64,000 nt of DNA from the NCBI GenBank assembly GCA_039566865.1, contig CM076949.1, positions 21,180,501-21,244,500 on the forward strand. Direction: 5' to 3'. The notes below the pieces were generated by a model. It was not told the DNA's origin, ran no database searches, and worked only from the letters and a program-made list of their open reading frames with translations. Of the stretch, positions 37,323 to 50,020 are shown in pieces; position 1 is the stretch's first letter, and every line of letters begins with the position of its first letter. A program made the position numbers and the translations under genes. The stretch comes from Aurelia coerulea. Its lineage: Eukaryota; Cnidaria; Scyphozoa; Semaeostomeae; Ulmaridae.

Positions 37323-38978
37323 TTTAGGGCAATGGTAAGAAAAATAGTTATGTGCAACAAATAATATTCAGGGCTTTTTGACGATTTATAGAGATCGTTT
37401 CGAAAATCAAATTGATCAGTCGACTCTTGTTTTCTCCATTTTTGAAAGACCTTTTTGATTTATCTGACTGACTAATTATCCTGCCAAAACAACTTCTCTT
37501 ACTTCTTTCACTTGCTTTGATAGGGTGCTCTTGGCATGTGTCTGTGACTGTATCTACACTTTCATATCTACTTGGTGAAGTTTTTAGGAACTTTCATGTC
37601 AGTAGGACTCCAAGCATTTACGGGCAACGATTATATCTCTTCCTTTTCTTCGAAATTGCAAATTAGCATGTCGGAGTGGGGTTGTTAAGAACTAAAAATT
37701 CATCAGTACTTTTATTGTCCTTGGGTCATCTCGATGCGTATCAAAGAAAGAGTAATAGAAGAACTTGCTAAATATGCTTAAATTGTACATAGATATTTTC
37801 AGAATAATGTGAATATCGCTGGTAAGAAGCTTTTCGACAGAAATACCTCATTTTAAACAAAATAGTAGATACATCATTGCTTCCTGCATACCAATGCATA
37901 CTTTACGTGTAAATTTTATCGCGAGAATGAGGAACCTCTCAGCCCAAAGTATGCTTTTATGGTACCCGATATATATCTGCATGGACGGGAAAGAACATTT
38001 GAAATCAAGTGGACTGAGAGTGCATTCCTTGAAGATATTGAAGAATTGCTGGTAGAGTGGAAGATGACGTTTCCTTTGATGAATGCGACCAAAATGGCGA
38101 CAATAGTGACACGGAGTATCAGGGATACTTTCTTTTAAATCATTACGTCGTATTTGGTATGTTGACCATGGTGCAAGTAGTTGCAAGCAAAACATAGAAA
38201 TGATGCTAGACATATTTTCCTCTTTTCATAACCCATTTGGCCATTTATTGATAGTTACCATATAAGGAAAAGGGTGGTTTCATGTCACGTGACCATTTTT
38301 TTGGAGAAGCTACTAATTATCCTTCAGCATCTTATTTCTTTATATAGTGGTTTTTAGCTTAATTTGGTCCGATCTAAGCCAGCCAGTGCGTCATTTAAAA
38401 GGAAAACTGTGTTTCTCCTCCGCAGAGGTGCTTGCTCAGAGTGATCAAACTTTAACCCCCGATTTAACCCCCTAAACCCCAACAGATCGCTGATCACCAT
38501 CACTTTCCAAGATGCCTAGGGTCATATGTACCTCAAAATGCCCATCTAAATTTCTCCGCTTAGAAGTGACCCGTACCTCATTCGTAGCCTGGTCTAATCG
38601 CCTCCTAAAAGGCTTGTGAACCAAACAAATAAAATGCCCGCGGCAGATGTGTAGATATATCCTTCTTCTTTTGATATATGCTCATGTTTGCTCTTAAAAA
38701 CAATTTCTGGAATGCACAACGAGCGAGCTAGCTACCTGGGTTTCCGAGAAACTTTTGCGGCTTTGTTTGTTTTGAATTACTGGTTGAGAGAATTTCCTTT
38801 GTCTGCAATCGCTAATCGCTTTGAATTGAGGTGTCAACAAAAACAACTCATGCTATTGTATTACAAAATCTGCCCTTGTTACTATATGTACTGTCTGAAA
38901 GAGCAATCTATCTTCTTTCCAATGATATGCAGTTTGGATACATTAATGGAATTATTCATCATTTAATTGATGTTCCAG

Positions 38979-39217
38979 TAGGTATGGCCGATTTCAAATG
39001 CAGCATGCTGTAAGAGCAAAATCAATACTCTTTTTATCGTAAAAAAATTATGAAACAGATTTTGTTAAAGCATTTCAGGCATAGGAGCACCTGAGGTGAT
39101 GCCCCCTTTTGGTACGCACGAAAAAGACAAATTCTTTCCCATGAGATGATAAGATAAACTCTTACAAGGGTGTGGGTTTCCGTCTATGTAAAGGCATCTG
39201 AAATAGGCCATACCTAC
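38979..39217. repeat. Short inverted-repeat element
   Basis: GTAGGTATGGCC...TTTCAAATGC at the left pairs with GCATCTGAAATAGGCCATACCTAC at the right, about 240 bp apart. It is probably a decayed MITE. The rest of 38600-39938 shows no gene I can support. Confidence 0.4.
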
Positions 39218-39938
39218 GAAAATGTCAATACCTATTAGCTATTCCGAAAAGAATCAGAATCGAACGATATTTTGCTGCATTTTGTAGAATTTTCGAACGT
39301 GCACAATAGTGAAAGAAGCTCTGACGCCACTCGAGCGAACCTCGCGTATCAAAATGTATAAAAATAACGCTTGATCCAGGCTCTTTTGTAGAATAGCTAA
39401 AAGGTCTTTTGACTGATGAATAATTCAACTAATAAGCCCAACTTGGACATCTAGACTGATTACATATGCAAAAATGATGATGTTGTTGTTGGGGCAATAA
39501 CTGAGACCATGTCGTGAGTCTACTGGACATCACTGGAAAGAATATAGATTGTTAGATTGTGCTTTCCGATGATATGCGTCAAATTGGTTCAAATAATATC
39601 ATTTTCTGAAGAATCTCGAATGAAGTTGGCGTACGTTTTTGCTGAAGCACCTGTAGTATGAGGGGTGCTAAAACTAGGCGAATAGCCTTCAAGCAGCATT
39701 GACAACACTATCTCGTAGACTCATGACGTAAGTCCCTCTAACTTTCGATGTTGTTGTTGTTGATATCGCTTCAGTTGTAGCGACAAGTCTGCAGGGGGAG
39801 CGAAACAAGAGACTTTATTGGAATGAGTCTAACTATCTCGTACAAGGAACTAAGGTCCAAATGTTTTCCAGCATAGATCGAGTAATCCTTTAATAAAGGC
39901 TTTATTATATGGCAGAACTTTTTAGAACATTGTTTACA

Positions 39939-42900
39939 TTATTGTACTTTTCTATCGTGTTTCCTATCCTGTGCATCACTGCATTTGGTCGTTTTGACGT
40001 CAACTACATTGGCATTTTCTTCGTGTATGATTGCGAGTTCATCTTCAAAGTTTACGGCAAAGAAGTCTTCGAGGAATAAGCTAAATTTTGGCTGACAATT
40101 CTTGCCACCTAAGCCTACACAAGGAGCTCCTCCCTTGTTGTTGATTTTGAAGGCAACGAACGGTCCAATACCTCAAGTATTCGAATTTTAAAACAGTTAA
40201 AATTCTGTTTGGTCCACCTGGTATATAAAAGTGGATAGTTCTTCTGTGCATGAAAAGTGATTGGATTGACTTTGCAGGATCCAACAGTTTTTCCTCCATG
40301 GTGAGTTTGTTAACTCATGTAATCCGTTGTTACCCTTCATGATATTTCAGTTGGTAAACTCATATAATCTGTTGTCACCTTCCATGATATTTTGGTTTCT
40401 TAGTCTGTTTAAAAGCAAATTCTTTTTGTATTTGTCCCTCGAGGTGATCCAATTCTTTGCGAAGCTGATCATTCATCAAATGAGCATCTAAAAGGAAGGA
40501 GAAACATATAGAGGTGGGGGGGGGGCAGAAATTTCCATGAAAACAACAAAGCAGTTTGTCGAAGCAAGAGAAGAAAATTGGCTAAGGTTTGTTTTACCCA
40601 TTTCAAGTCATATGACCATACTCCTGGGAAGTTTTAGTATCATATTACTTTTTGCATTCAAGGCACAAGATATTTAAAGAAATCAAAAGATGTTTTATCA
40701 AGAGATTTATCACTTGACTTGAATTGGGTGTGACCAAACCTTAGCTGATTTTGTCTATTATGGAGTTATTTCCATGTACTTAAATTCTAGCACTCTCACA
40801 AACCAGATTGAAAAACAAGCTATTTTAACTATCAAACCTCCGCAAACTGACTTCAGTCGAAATAGACTGTTTTCAGAGTTCAGATATTGGAAGTTCCTAA
40901 ACTTTTGAGTTTCAAAATGGGAGCTTTGTCTCCTGGTAACTATCGTAAGTTTCTTCCAAGTCTTTCAGAACCATCTTCAGTCATCGGAAAGCCTTTTCCT
41001 TTGATTTAGACCCCATTTACATTGCACCAGGACACCTTTGGATCCATAACAAAAATGCTACAAATCAGCCTCTGTTTAAACCGTATTGCTAACTCATACC
41101 GGGTGTCCCAAAAAAAGTATACAGATTTCATTGACTCCAGCGATGTGAATTTATATTTAATCAATGGCTAATCACTCTCAAAATGTTCCTCGATAGTTAA
41201 CTTGAACATAGATACCTCGTTTGTTGGTATTGGTGCTTTGAGAACACAAATGTCAATCTTGAAAGCTCAAATTTGCGTCCACGTGCAAACCAGAGCTTTG
41301 GCCTTTTGGCCTAAGCAAATTTCTGACGCACAGCGAAATTAAGAACTGAAATTAATGAAAAATTAAGAAACTGCCCAATGGATGACTAAAGGGTGACTTC
41401 TGGACAACAAAATAACTCAAGATATAATATTGCTCAAATTTCATCAAGGCTATCGTTGATTTATACGTTGTGCTTTGAGAGTCTGCTTAGGCCAAAAGGC
41501 TAAAGCTCTGGTTTGCAGGAAGAGGCAAATTTGAGCTTTCAAGATTAACACATCTGCTCCCAAAGCACAAATACCAACAAACAAGGTATCTATGTTCACG
41601 TTAACTATCGAGGAACATTTTTAGAGTGACTAGACATTGATTGAAGCTAAATTCAGATAGCTGGAGCCAACCAAATCCGCATACATTTTTTGGGACACCT
41701 GGTACTCGTTCGTATTGACGTAGCATGTTTACTCCATTTATCTTCAGAAATTTTTGTTCCGGAGTAGTGTAAACGAGGATAAGTTCCAATTCTTTAAACC
41801 GGCGTAAAAAGGTGGGTGGAAAATTTTATGACCTATTTCTTCTGATTGAATGGCTTGAAAGACACTCTAGATACTTATCTATAATTCTAAAGTTGGACTT
41901 TTCAGAAGTTTTTAGTATTTTTCGAGATTACAGCTTGTCTTACATTTCAACTCATTTGAGGATGTGACGTCATCAAATTTCCAAATCATAAACCAGAAGA
42001 ACGACGGACTTTTGCTTGATACCATATGGTCAAGTAGACATCCATAAACTATGGTTTTCTTCGAAAATATTTCATGTTGCGTCAAACAGTTTAGAAATTA
42101 CGGTGGTTTTAAGTTTTATTCTAATTCTTGAAAAAGAAGAAAAACACTCAAATTCTGAAAATATTGAAGATTTCAGAAAAGTCCAAAGGTAGAATTATAG
42201 AGAACTAGCTAGAGTTTCGTTGAGGTCATTCAGTTCAAAGAAACAGGTCATAGAATTTTACACCAACTTTTTTAAAAATTTGGAACCTATGCTGTGTAAA
42301 CACTCTTCTTAAACAATAACAACTTTGTAGCGAATAAAACTGTACCGGTATGATGCAAACGTGGTCTTAATCATAATCATAGCAATACTTCCAACTTTGT
42401 GGAGCCAGAACTGTTTGAAGCTTGCTAGAAACCCCCTCTTTCTCTATCGAGTTGGAAAGGTTAAAACACAGTAGACTTGTGACTTTTCGTCCCTTGTTTC
42501 CCTGCGTTCTTTGATTTGCTGATATCATGTGCTCAACAAGGACTCCTTTCATTACTCTTATAAAGCGGGCCCCCTGTTTCAAAATGGCCTAAACTAGCGG
42601 GAGTTCTCGTACACTCAACAAAATCGCTTCAAATTCTGGTTTAAAGAGCTTCAACATTGAAAAGCAAACTTTTAGTACAAAGAATAATGTTTTCCAGACC
42701 TACTAATCGCAAAATACATACCTTTCAAGCAGTAATCTTCCTCTGTTGAAACAAAATAGATCCACCGCAGCTAGGAGAACTCTAGGCCGTATCAACCGTG
42801 ATGTCAGCAAATCAAAGAACGCAGGGAAATAAGGGACGAAAAGTCATAAGTCTAAAAACACAGTCTACTTACTATTTAAATCAAGACTTGCAATATGACC

Positions 42901-43102
42901 AACATGACTTTGACCTGGATCACTAAGTTGCCCTTGAAATATATTGGACTCAGCAGCAGGGTTCCATTGTTCATTATTAGTGTCATGAATCCCCGGCTCT
43001 TTCGGTTGTTGTTGGTGCTGTGACGTTAAACCTTTTCGTACTGCAAATTTCGCAGCATAGCTGTTCATGCTTTTCTCTCGTTCTGTCAGAGTCTTTCTTT
43101 TA
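39939..43102 (-). CDS. 3' part of an unknown coiled-coil-type gene, 3 exons
   Basis: Exons in transcript order: 43102-42873, 40487-40379 and 40080-39939. All junctions are GT-AG with matching phases (2, 1, 2) and end at a TAA. The first exon is Gln/Asn-rich and opens with a basic KRKTLTEREK stretch. The second (HLMNDQLRKELDHLEGQIQK) has heptad-like spacing of a coiled coil. The third is mixed acidic then basic. The 5' part is not resolved; an upstream exon must end in phase 2. It could be the tail of the minus-strand coiled-coil gene at 55-63 kb, but no connecting exons were found. No family recognised. Confidence 0.6.
41099..41702. mobile_element. TA-flanked MITE, family A (CCGGGTGTCCC tips)
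   Basis: The tips CCGGGTGTCCCAAAA and TTTTGGGACACCTGG are flanked by TA on both sides (41097-41098, 41703-41704). Inner words (CCAGCGATGTGAATTT, AACTATCGAGGAACATTTT) are also mirrored. A second copy is at 48231-48837. TA target and tips fit a mariner-type non-autonomous element. Confidence 0.7.
41783..42300. mobile_element. Foldback MITE, family B, copy 1
   Basis: Outer blocks pair: AAGGTGGGTGGAAAATTTTATGACC-like sequence at the left with GGTCATAGAATTTTACACC at the right, and AAAGTTGGACTTTTC with GAAAAGTCCAAAGG inside. The loop side contains GTGACGTCATCAAATTT. Copies are at 47985-49100 and 62637-63150. It starts about 80 bp after a family A element. Confidence 0.6.
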
Positions 43103-43402
43103 CTACAAAAAGCAAAATCATGTTACTCTAGCCTCAGTATAAAAGGGTTAAATCATGGGTGGGTGGTTAAAGCTCCAATTTTTAAGCAAGGCTCAAAAGA
43201 TGATAGGTCAAATTATAGGCCTCAAACAATTTAAGAAACTGTAATACTATGCTTGCGAAGTAATAAGAAACTTGTATAAGCCCAATCCGAGAAAATTATG
43301 GGAAAATTAAGAAACTTGCAGTTCAAAGGCCTTCAAAACCCTTTACAAGCAACAACCAACAACGGGCCATCCAATTCATAATAAATTCCAGTGTTTGTTT
43401 TT

Positions 43403-43739
43403 TCAGTATTGATTGTTTCGCAACGTTTTTGAAGCATGTGTTGCTTTTTTGTCGTAAAATGAAGATAGTGTTTTGTTAGTCCCAAGTGTCAATTGATGAC
43501 AACGCAATGCTCCACTAGTCAATTGTTCCATTCTTTCAAGACAGCTTCCTTGTTTCCCATATGTTTTATAGTCAAAGTCAGCCATGGTCCCAAGTCGGAA
43601 ATTGTGAAGCGTGTTTGACAATAGATCACACCTCTCTTTTATGCGCGCTACATTTCGTAAAGGACAAAGTGTATTGAAACTAGCCAGAAAACAATTTATC
43701 ACTCGCTGGGCGCCAAAAGAACCAAAATGAACGAAATAC
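43403..43739 (-). CDS. Probable terminal exon of an unrecognised gene
   Basis: A strong acceptor (TTTTTCAGTCCATCTTTGCAG) opens a 111-codon frame ending in TGA, entered in phase 2. The translation is protein-like and basic (NVARIKERCDLLSNTLHNFR, GSCLERMEQLTSGALRC), with no transmembrane or repeat character. No good donor lies within it, so it does not join to the exon at 43102. I recognise no family, and its upstream exons were not found. Confidence 0.4.
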
Positions 43740-43793
43740 CTGCAAAGATGGACTGAAAAACACAACTTAAAAGTAGCTGCTACATTGCAATGT

Positions 43794-44515
43794 CCTGGAA
43801 TCTTTTCATGTGATATCGGCAGAATGGTTAGTATATTTTTATGTCCTTCAGAGTTTCTCTTTAGAATTGTTTAAGTCAAATTTGTTAGTCTGCTATTTTG
43901 GCGCTTCAGGCCTGCATATGGCAAGCTGTATGTGATGCGGACCTGCGTGATTGAATGCACGGTCCGTACAAGAGGCCGAAGATTTCCAAGATAGTGGTTC
44001 TAGCAAATCTGCCCTTCATTCGTTCGACTTTTAAAAAATTTGATGTTGCAATTTCCTTTAACCAATGTTTTCTCTCTCTCTCTCTCTCTATCCCTTACGC
44101 TCATCACGCCAAGACCACACAACTGGCTTCTGAAATGACATGAGAAAGCAATTACAATATCCTGGAATCTTTTACTTGAAATCGGCAGAATGGTTAGTAT
44201 ACAGTTTTATGTCCTGCAAAGTTTCTCTTAAGAATTATAGTCATGTTTGTTAGTCTGCTGTTTTGGCGCTTCAGGCCTGCATATGGCAAGCTGTATGTGA
44301 TGCGGACCTGCGTGATTGAATGCACGGTCCGTACAAGAGGCCGAAGATTTCCAAGATAGTGGTTCTAGCAAATCTCCCCTTCATTCGTTCAAACTTTTCG
44401 AAAAATATGACCACCCAAATTGTTTTAACCAATTTTTTTCTCTTTCTCTCGCATACGCTCATCAAGTCAAGACAGCACAACTGGCTTCAGAAATTACATG
44501 AGGTAATCCTACACA
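43794..44515. repeat. 366-bp tandem duplication
   Basis: The word ATCGGCAGAATGGTTAGTAT recurs 366 bases apart (43817 and 44183 for the CGGC), and the copies align for most of their length, including GCATGGCAAGC-like words and ACAAGAGGCCGAAGATTTCC. Each copy contains a pyrimidine tract (CTCTCTCT), an AG and a CAACTGGCTTC block ending ATGAG, followed by a good donor GTAATC only in the second. It may be a duplicated exon of the plus-strand gene just downstream. Confidence 0.7.
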
Positions 44516-44894
44516 ATCAAAATCATCGTTGTTGTTTTAGGCGCCCAAATAGTGGTGTTTTGATAAGCGCTATTCTAAAATTTTACACTGTAGCCCAAAT
44601 GAGAGCCCCATTTGTTTACTGGAGCTGGAGCTCAATCCCCGTCAACGATATGCCTACCTTTCCTCTTTTCAAGTTGCAAAACTCAATATCTTCCTACCTA
44701 ATTTTATAGTGCTGACAGAGTTCAAGGCCGGAGAGGGTTCGCGAAAGGGGACCTCGAAAGTTTCCAATTGAATGGGAAAACATTTTTTCATCAAATGTTC
44801 TCTGGAAATAGTTCTTGAAGAAATGCTTTTTTTATAACTTTTGACTAACAGCTAGCTACAAATAAGCCTAAAGCATGTGATGTTTGTTTTGCAG

Positions 44895-47750
44895 TTCTAT
44901 TGTTCAATCAATATCCTGAAACAAAACCAAGACAAATTTCCCCCACTCCAGAAACGTATCAACAGACGAGATGTGCAAGCAAAAAGGTACGTCTAACCTT
45001 TGATACAAAGAGTCACCGGTTTCCGTTTTTGCTCCGCTTTTTTAGCTCTCCAATTTTCGCATAACTTAGCTGCGGGGACGCTTTGCATAACTCGTGCTCC
45101 CACGCAGCTATGTATTTGAAGCACATCGCATATCTCTTTCAAAACAAAAGTGGGTGGGGGACTCATGAAGCCAAAAAAGCATCACGGCAAGAGAATAAGA
45201 AATGCTTACCTAATAGCTCGATTGCTATTACTAAAAAATAGATTCATGTAGCAAAGGAAGTAAATATCTTTAAGGTCAAATGGTCCTTTCAAGATCTAAA
45301 AGGACACTAAATTTTGGATAAATACTAATTATTTGTGACATGTTGTCTGTGCCTCTGTGCCCTTTTAACAAAGTGAATCTATTTCTATAAGAAACTAAAA
45401 ATAGGCCTGTTACTGAAAGTTTCATTATCAGATTTTCACTGCTCAAAGTTTCTTAGCTACAGTTTTGTTAGAGGTTCCTTGTCAGTGATCTCATCTCCTG
45501 TACTTTGAAATGGAGGTACCACACACACATGGATTTGCTCTTAAAATCTTATTTGGACGTTTTTGTTCCCTACCCATACAAAATTTCAATGACATATAGG
45601 TTTCTATATGCTCTGAGTGATGTACTTTTTAATGAGATATATATTCTAGCCGTCGATATTTTAGATGCTCCTCCTATATGTACAGGGTACTAATCAAATT
45701 GTGCCCTACTATAGTGTCTGCTATGGAGGAGCTGTACGTTCTATTGTTTCATATTTGATACTTTGATACAGCTACAAAGGATAGGCCTTAAAGGAGCTCT
45801 GTCGAGCATGTAATTGGTTTAGAAGAACGAAGCTTAGACAACGGAAAGGAGCTAGAGCCCAGACTCTTGAATTTTTTGCATGATAAAAATTCAGGTCAAT
45901 TCGAAATTATCTCTTTTCCAATTCTTTTATGTTAATTCTGCCATACAAATCTTTAATCCCCCTATACAATCTTAAGCCAATTATGAATCAGACAGATTGC
46001 CTTTAACGTAGAGCTTGAGACCTTAGTTCAACCAATCTGAAAAGTTGGGCTCAAGTAGATCTTAGACTCTCCAACTGTATCTAGAGAGACAATGGAATTT
46101 GCATCCACACAAATGGGAATAACTTTTTTGGGACAAGAACCTCGATTGCAATGAGTACAATTATTTTGACCTCAAGAGACAATTGCAAATAAATACATCC
46201 TGTAGAATTCACAGGTTATTTTGTTTCTATAGTTCTTTCCCTTCAATGTAGAAATTCAATCTGAAAATGCACGGCATGGATCAGGTGGCGTAATGGAGCA
46301 GCTCAGGGGTCTTAGTAATTTAGGTATCCAGGAATTCCTTCTGGCTGCAAATTGATCAACAAAATCCTTGCCAATTTCCAACATCGAAATGGCATTTTAA
46401 TTGGCAAAATCTTTTGAAAGAAAGCCCAGCACAGATGACAGAATGACTTCCCAAAGAAATTTTTGAAAATTGGGCTTAGATATCTTCCAGAAATGGATAT
46501 ATTGTCATTGCTTCTTCTCCAGAAGATAACCAAGCATTTTTGGAAACATTTCCAATTTACAGTATTTTTCAATACACCAAGATTGCATTCTTTTTATTTC
46601 ACAACGGCGTTTAATCAAGTAGAAGTCTAGGGCCCCATTCACAAAGGTTTTTACAGTATTTGGTGCCCTGCCAATTAATACACTTTTTCTCTCTCTCCAA
46701 ACTCTGTGGCAAGTTGGGATAAAATTGATTTACGTATTCTCGTATTAAGAAACTAAGAATTTGGGCCAGTATTGGAGGTTTCTATAATTGTCGAAATTTG
46801 ATATTCTCTAACTATCGTAAGGATGAGGTCATAAGAACAAAATTTCATTATTTGCAGCTTCAATTTTCCTTGGCCATTTTCAAATCTTTATATGAAACAT
46901 GGCTCTGATTTTGGTAGAAGAGTCTCCTAGCGTTAAATCAAATTCCAATAGCATAGGATACTTTCTCGTAGAATTTCCTAATTATTCCCAAAACTGAATT
47001 TCACATTTTATTGAATTCATAGAGCATAAACAAGATCAAATAGTTTGACATTGCTTTGAGTAAGAATTATATGTTTGTTCTGCAATCTCACTTGGCACTT
47101 TAAAAGCTTTTTTTTTGCGAAAATGAATTTATTCTAGCACATTTGCCGCATCATAAATATATAAGTTTCCTAAAATCGTGCGGTAGCAAAAGGAATTAAG
47201 ATTTCAGAAGCTTGCAACCAGCACTGGACATAAAAGTGCTCTCTCTGGCAGGCATCTACTGACTACTGTCAGGACTTTATTAATGAAAATAAAAAATGTT
47301 GTTCATATATTGTTAATTAATGATATTTTCATTTGTTTATTTCTGAAAAAAGGAGGAATATTATTAGGCACCCAAGATTATGATCATGGAATGTTCTGCG
47401 ATATGAATTGGTTTCAAGGAGATGACGTGCGAATGGGATTTTTACCACCTTCAACATTAAATTGTGTCATATCTCCTCTGTACTGTAGGATTCTGCAGGA
47501 TTCGAGACTGATGATTTTAGTTAACGGTTCCCTAGTTTTGATGATTTCTTGCGAACATATTAAATTTTTTCATTTTTTGGCATGCAATGATTTATCTGTT
47601 ACAATTATTTTTCAATAGCTGTACGAAGTACGAAAAAGATTCATCGCAGATAAAGAATTGGCAGTTTGTCAAAAATCTGCCTTGGAATTGAGCAGAGCCT
47701 TAGCAGAGCTGAGAAATCAACTTGATGAAATTCATGGAAGGCAGAAATGA
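44895..47750 (+). CDS. 3' part of a plus-strand gene, two exons, coiled-coil C-terminus
   Basis: Exon 44895-44986 follows TTTGTTTTGCAG and ends at AAG|GTACGTC in phase 0. Exon 47619-47750 follows TTTTTCAATAG, starts in phase 0 and ends at TGA. The last exon reads as a helical heptad segment (KSALELSRALAELRNQLDEI), 43 residues. The first is Pro/Gln/Thr-rich. Upstream exons must end in phase 1; the duplicated segment at 43.8-44.5 kb is a candidate source. The 2.6-kb intron contains no repeat that I can bound. Family unknown. Confidence 0.5.
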
Positions 47751-47984
47751 GACTAATTCCAGGCAAGCAGGGAGGTGGGGAAGAACTGCCGTTGAATCGC
47801 CCATGGAGGAAACCCTCGCATCATACAGCTGAACAAATTCATATCATGGCCAGTTGGAATAAACAAACAGATCTTTACCTCCATGATTAATTTAAGAGAA
47901 TATTGATAAAGCCCCACGCTACTCCATTTGACACTACAGGTTGTAAACACAAACAGTCTCCTATTCTAATCAAGCATGATATGT

Positions 47985-49100
47985 TCCAGATATTCAAAAA
48001 GCCTGGTATAAAATTCAATGACCTACTTCTTTGAACTGAATAACTTCAAAGTCTTCAAAGAAAGTCTAGCTATTTCTCTATGATTTTGCCGTTGGACTTT
48101 TCTAGCATCTTAAACAGTTACAGTATTACAGTGTTTTTCTTATTTGTCAAGAACTCAAGAAAAGTTAAAAATGGATTTCTAAACCGTTTGACCCAATATG
48201 AAATAATTTCTAAGAAGACCATGGGTTATACCGGGCGTCCTAAAAAAATGTATGCGGATTTGGCTGACTCCAGCGATGTGAATTTGGTTTTAATCAATGG
48301 CTAATCACTCTCAAAATGTTCCTCGATAGTCAACTTGAGCATAGATACCACGTTTGTTGGTATTGGTGCTTTGAGAGCAGAAATATCAATCTTGAAAGCT
48401 CAAAATTTGCGTCAACTTGCAAACCAGAGCTTTCGCCTTTTGGCCTAAGCAAATTCCTGAAGCACGTCGAAATTAAGAACAGAAATTAATGAAAAAGTAA
48501 GGAACTTCCCAACGGGTGACTTAGGGGTGACTTCTGGAAAGCAGAATAACACAAGATCTAATATTGCTCAAATCTTATCAAGGCTATCGTCGATTTATAC
48601 GCTCTTCCTTAAGAAATTGCTTAGGCCAAAAGGCTAAAGCTCTGGTTTGCAGGAAGAAGCAAAATTGAGCTTTCAAAATTGATATTTCTGTTCTCAAAGC
48701 ACCAATACCAACAAACGAGGTATCCATGTTCAAGTTAACTATCGAAAAACATTTTGAGCGTGTTTAGCCATAGATTGAAGCTAAATTCACAGTGCTAGAG
48801 TCAACCAAATCCGTATACATTTTTTTGGGACACCTGGTAGATGTCTACTCTATGGTATCAAGCAAAAGTCCGTCACTCTTCTAGTTTATGATTTAGACAT
48901 TTGATGACGTCACATCCTTAAATGAGTTAAAATAGAAAATATATAGTAAGTTCCAAATACGAAAGATTTCTGAAAAGTCCCATGGTAGAATTATCAATAG
49001 GTATCTAAAGTTGCTTTCAAGCCATTTAATTAACCAGAAGAAATTGCTCATAAAATTTTACGTCCATCTTTTTACGCCGAGTTAACTATTTTGAACGTAT
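47985..49100. mobile_element. Foldback MITE, family B, copy 2 (split)
   Basis: The two halves (47985-48230 and 48838-49100) together match the family B layout: outer TAAAATTCAATGACC against CTCATAAAATTTTACG, and inner GTTGGACTTTTC against GAAAAGTCCCATGG. They are separated by a complete family A element that inserted at a TA in the loop region. Confidence 0.6.
48231..48837. mobile_element. Family A MITE nested in family B
   Basis: The tips are CCGGGCGTCCTAAAA and TTTTTTGGGACACCTGG, with TA on both sides (48229-48230, 48838-48839). Joining the flanks restores a sequence close to the family B copy at 42.0 kb read on the other strand (CATGGGTTATAGATGTCTAC against CATAGTTTATGGATGTCTAC). Confidence 0.75.
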
Positions 49101-49854
49101 GCTTTCTAATTACAGGTTTTTGAGTATTGAGATATCGAGCAATGAAATTAAGAAGTTTTAAATAGGGGGTCACAAGGGGTAATCTGACAGCTTAGCTTTA
49201 ACTTGCCATTACCTTCAAACTTCTACTACTCTTATTCAAAAGCAATTGCAAGTTATTTCAACACCATTTAGTTGCCTTTCAAATATTCTTGAGATGAATC
49301 TGTCTGAGTAAGATTTATAGAAAATGAAACATTTTCTCGCATGATTCTTGGCGGATTGGCGGGTGTTTTCCCTTCTTGCAACAGAGAAAGTGATATTACA
49401 TATAGATATTATCGTTTGCCCCACTAACCAGTTGTTACATAAACACATTCTTCATCAGTTAAGTCAACTTAGGATTTCAGTGTGTCAAATTAGCCCCGAA
49501 CGTTTACCCCAAGACCCTTTAGAGTTAAACCCCTCTCCTGCTCAAAAAACTGAATACAATCTCCGTATGGCCCCCTTAGTTCTTAAACTTCTGCTTTATA
49601 TATTTTTCTCGAAAATCTGGTTTTGCAGACCATAAACGAAAGTAATACCTATTTTCAAAATGTTTGCATAACACGAATTTACCACAACTAACATAAGTGG
49701 TTGAAGCCCTGTCTGCTCATCGATAAGGCAAAGAACAATTCATCTCTGAAAGCATCTCTGCGCATTGTAAAGATTAATGAGCAAATGTTTGGGCTCTCAA
49801 ATTTGAAATAGCATTCAAGTGCGCTTGGATATTTAAGTCTGGTATTGCGCATAC

Positions 49855-50020
49855 AATAGATGATTACGCTAAAGATGGCGGAGAGGTACTTTTTGCCAAG
49901 ATGCACTGCATTCTTTAATCGAATTCCTATAGAATCGTTAAAGATTCGCATTTCAAACGCAATGCATCTTGGTAAAAAGTTCCTCGCCGCTATCTTTAGC
50001 GTAATCGTCCATTGATAACA
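49855..50020. mobile_element. Hairpin MITE (~165 bp)
   Basis: GATTACGCTAAAGATGGCGG at the left pairs with CCGCTATCTTTAGCGTAATC at the right, and TTTTTGCCAAGATGCA pairs with TGCATCTTGGTAAAAA. A minus-strand open frame over it is incidental. Confidence 0.55.

Larger units (their letters stand above)
35945..38592. mobile_element. Second foldback element with ~0.9-1 kb arms
   Basis: The tips GACCAGGCTA and TAGCCTGGTC are inverted and flanked by TA on both sides. The arms pair inward for about 870 bp with high identity (shared words CACTTCTAAGCGGAGAAATTT, AAACCACCCTTTTCCTTATA) and more weakly to about 36920/37595. The right arm carries an extra ~20-bp block near 38105. The core holds fragments resembling a coding sequence in mirrored copies and a nested MITE at 37159-37322. 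A 2-bp TA duplication would suit a Tc1/mariner-type transposase; that assignment is inference. Confidence 0.75.

Noticed and set aside
46312..46572. 86-codon minus-strand frame
   Set aside because: No splice context, start or conserved motif; AT-rich sequence by chance.
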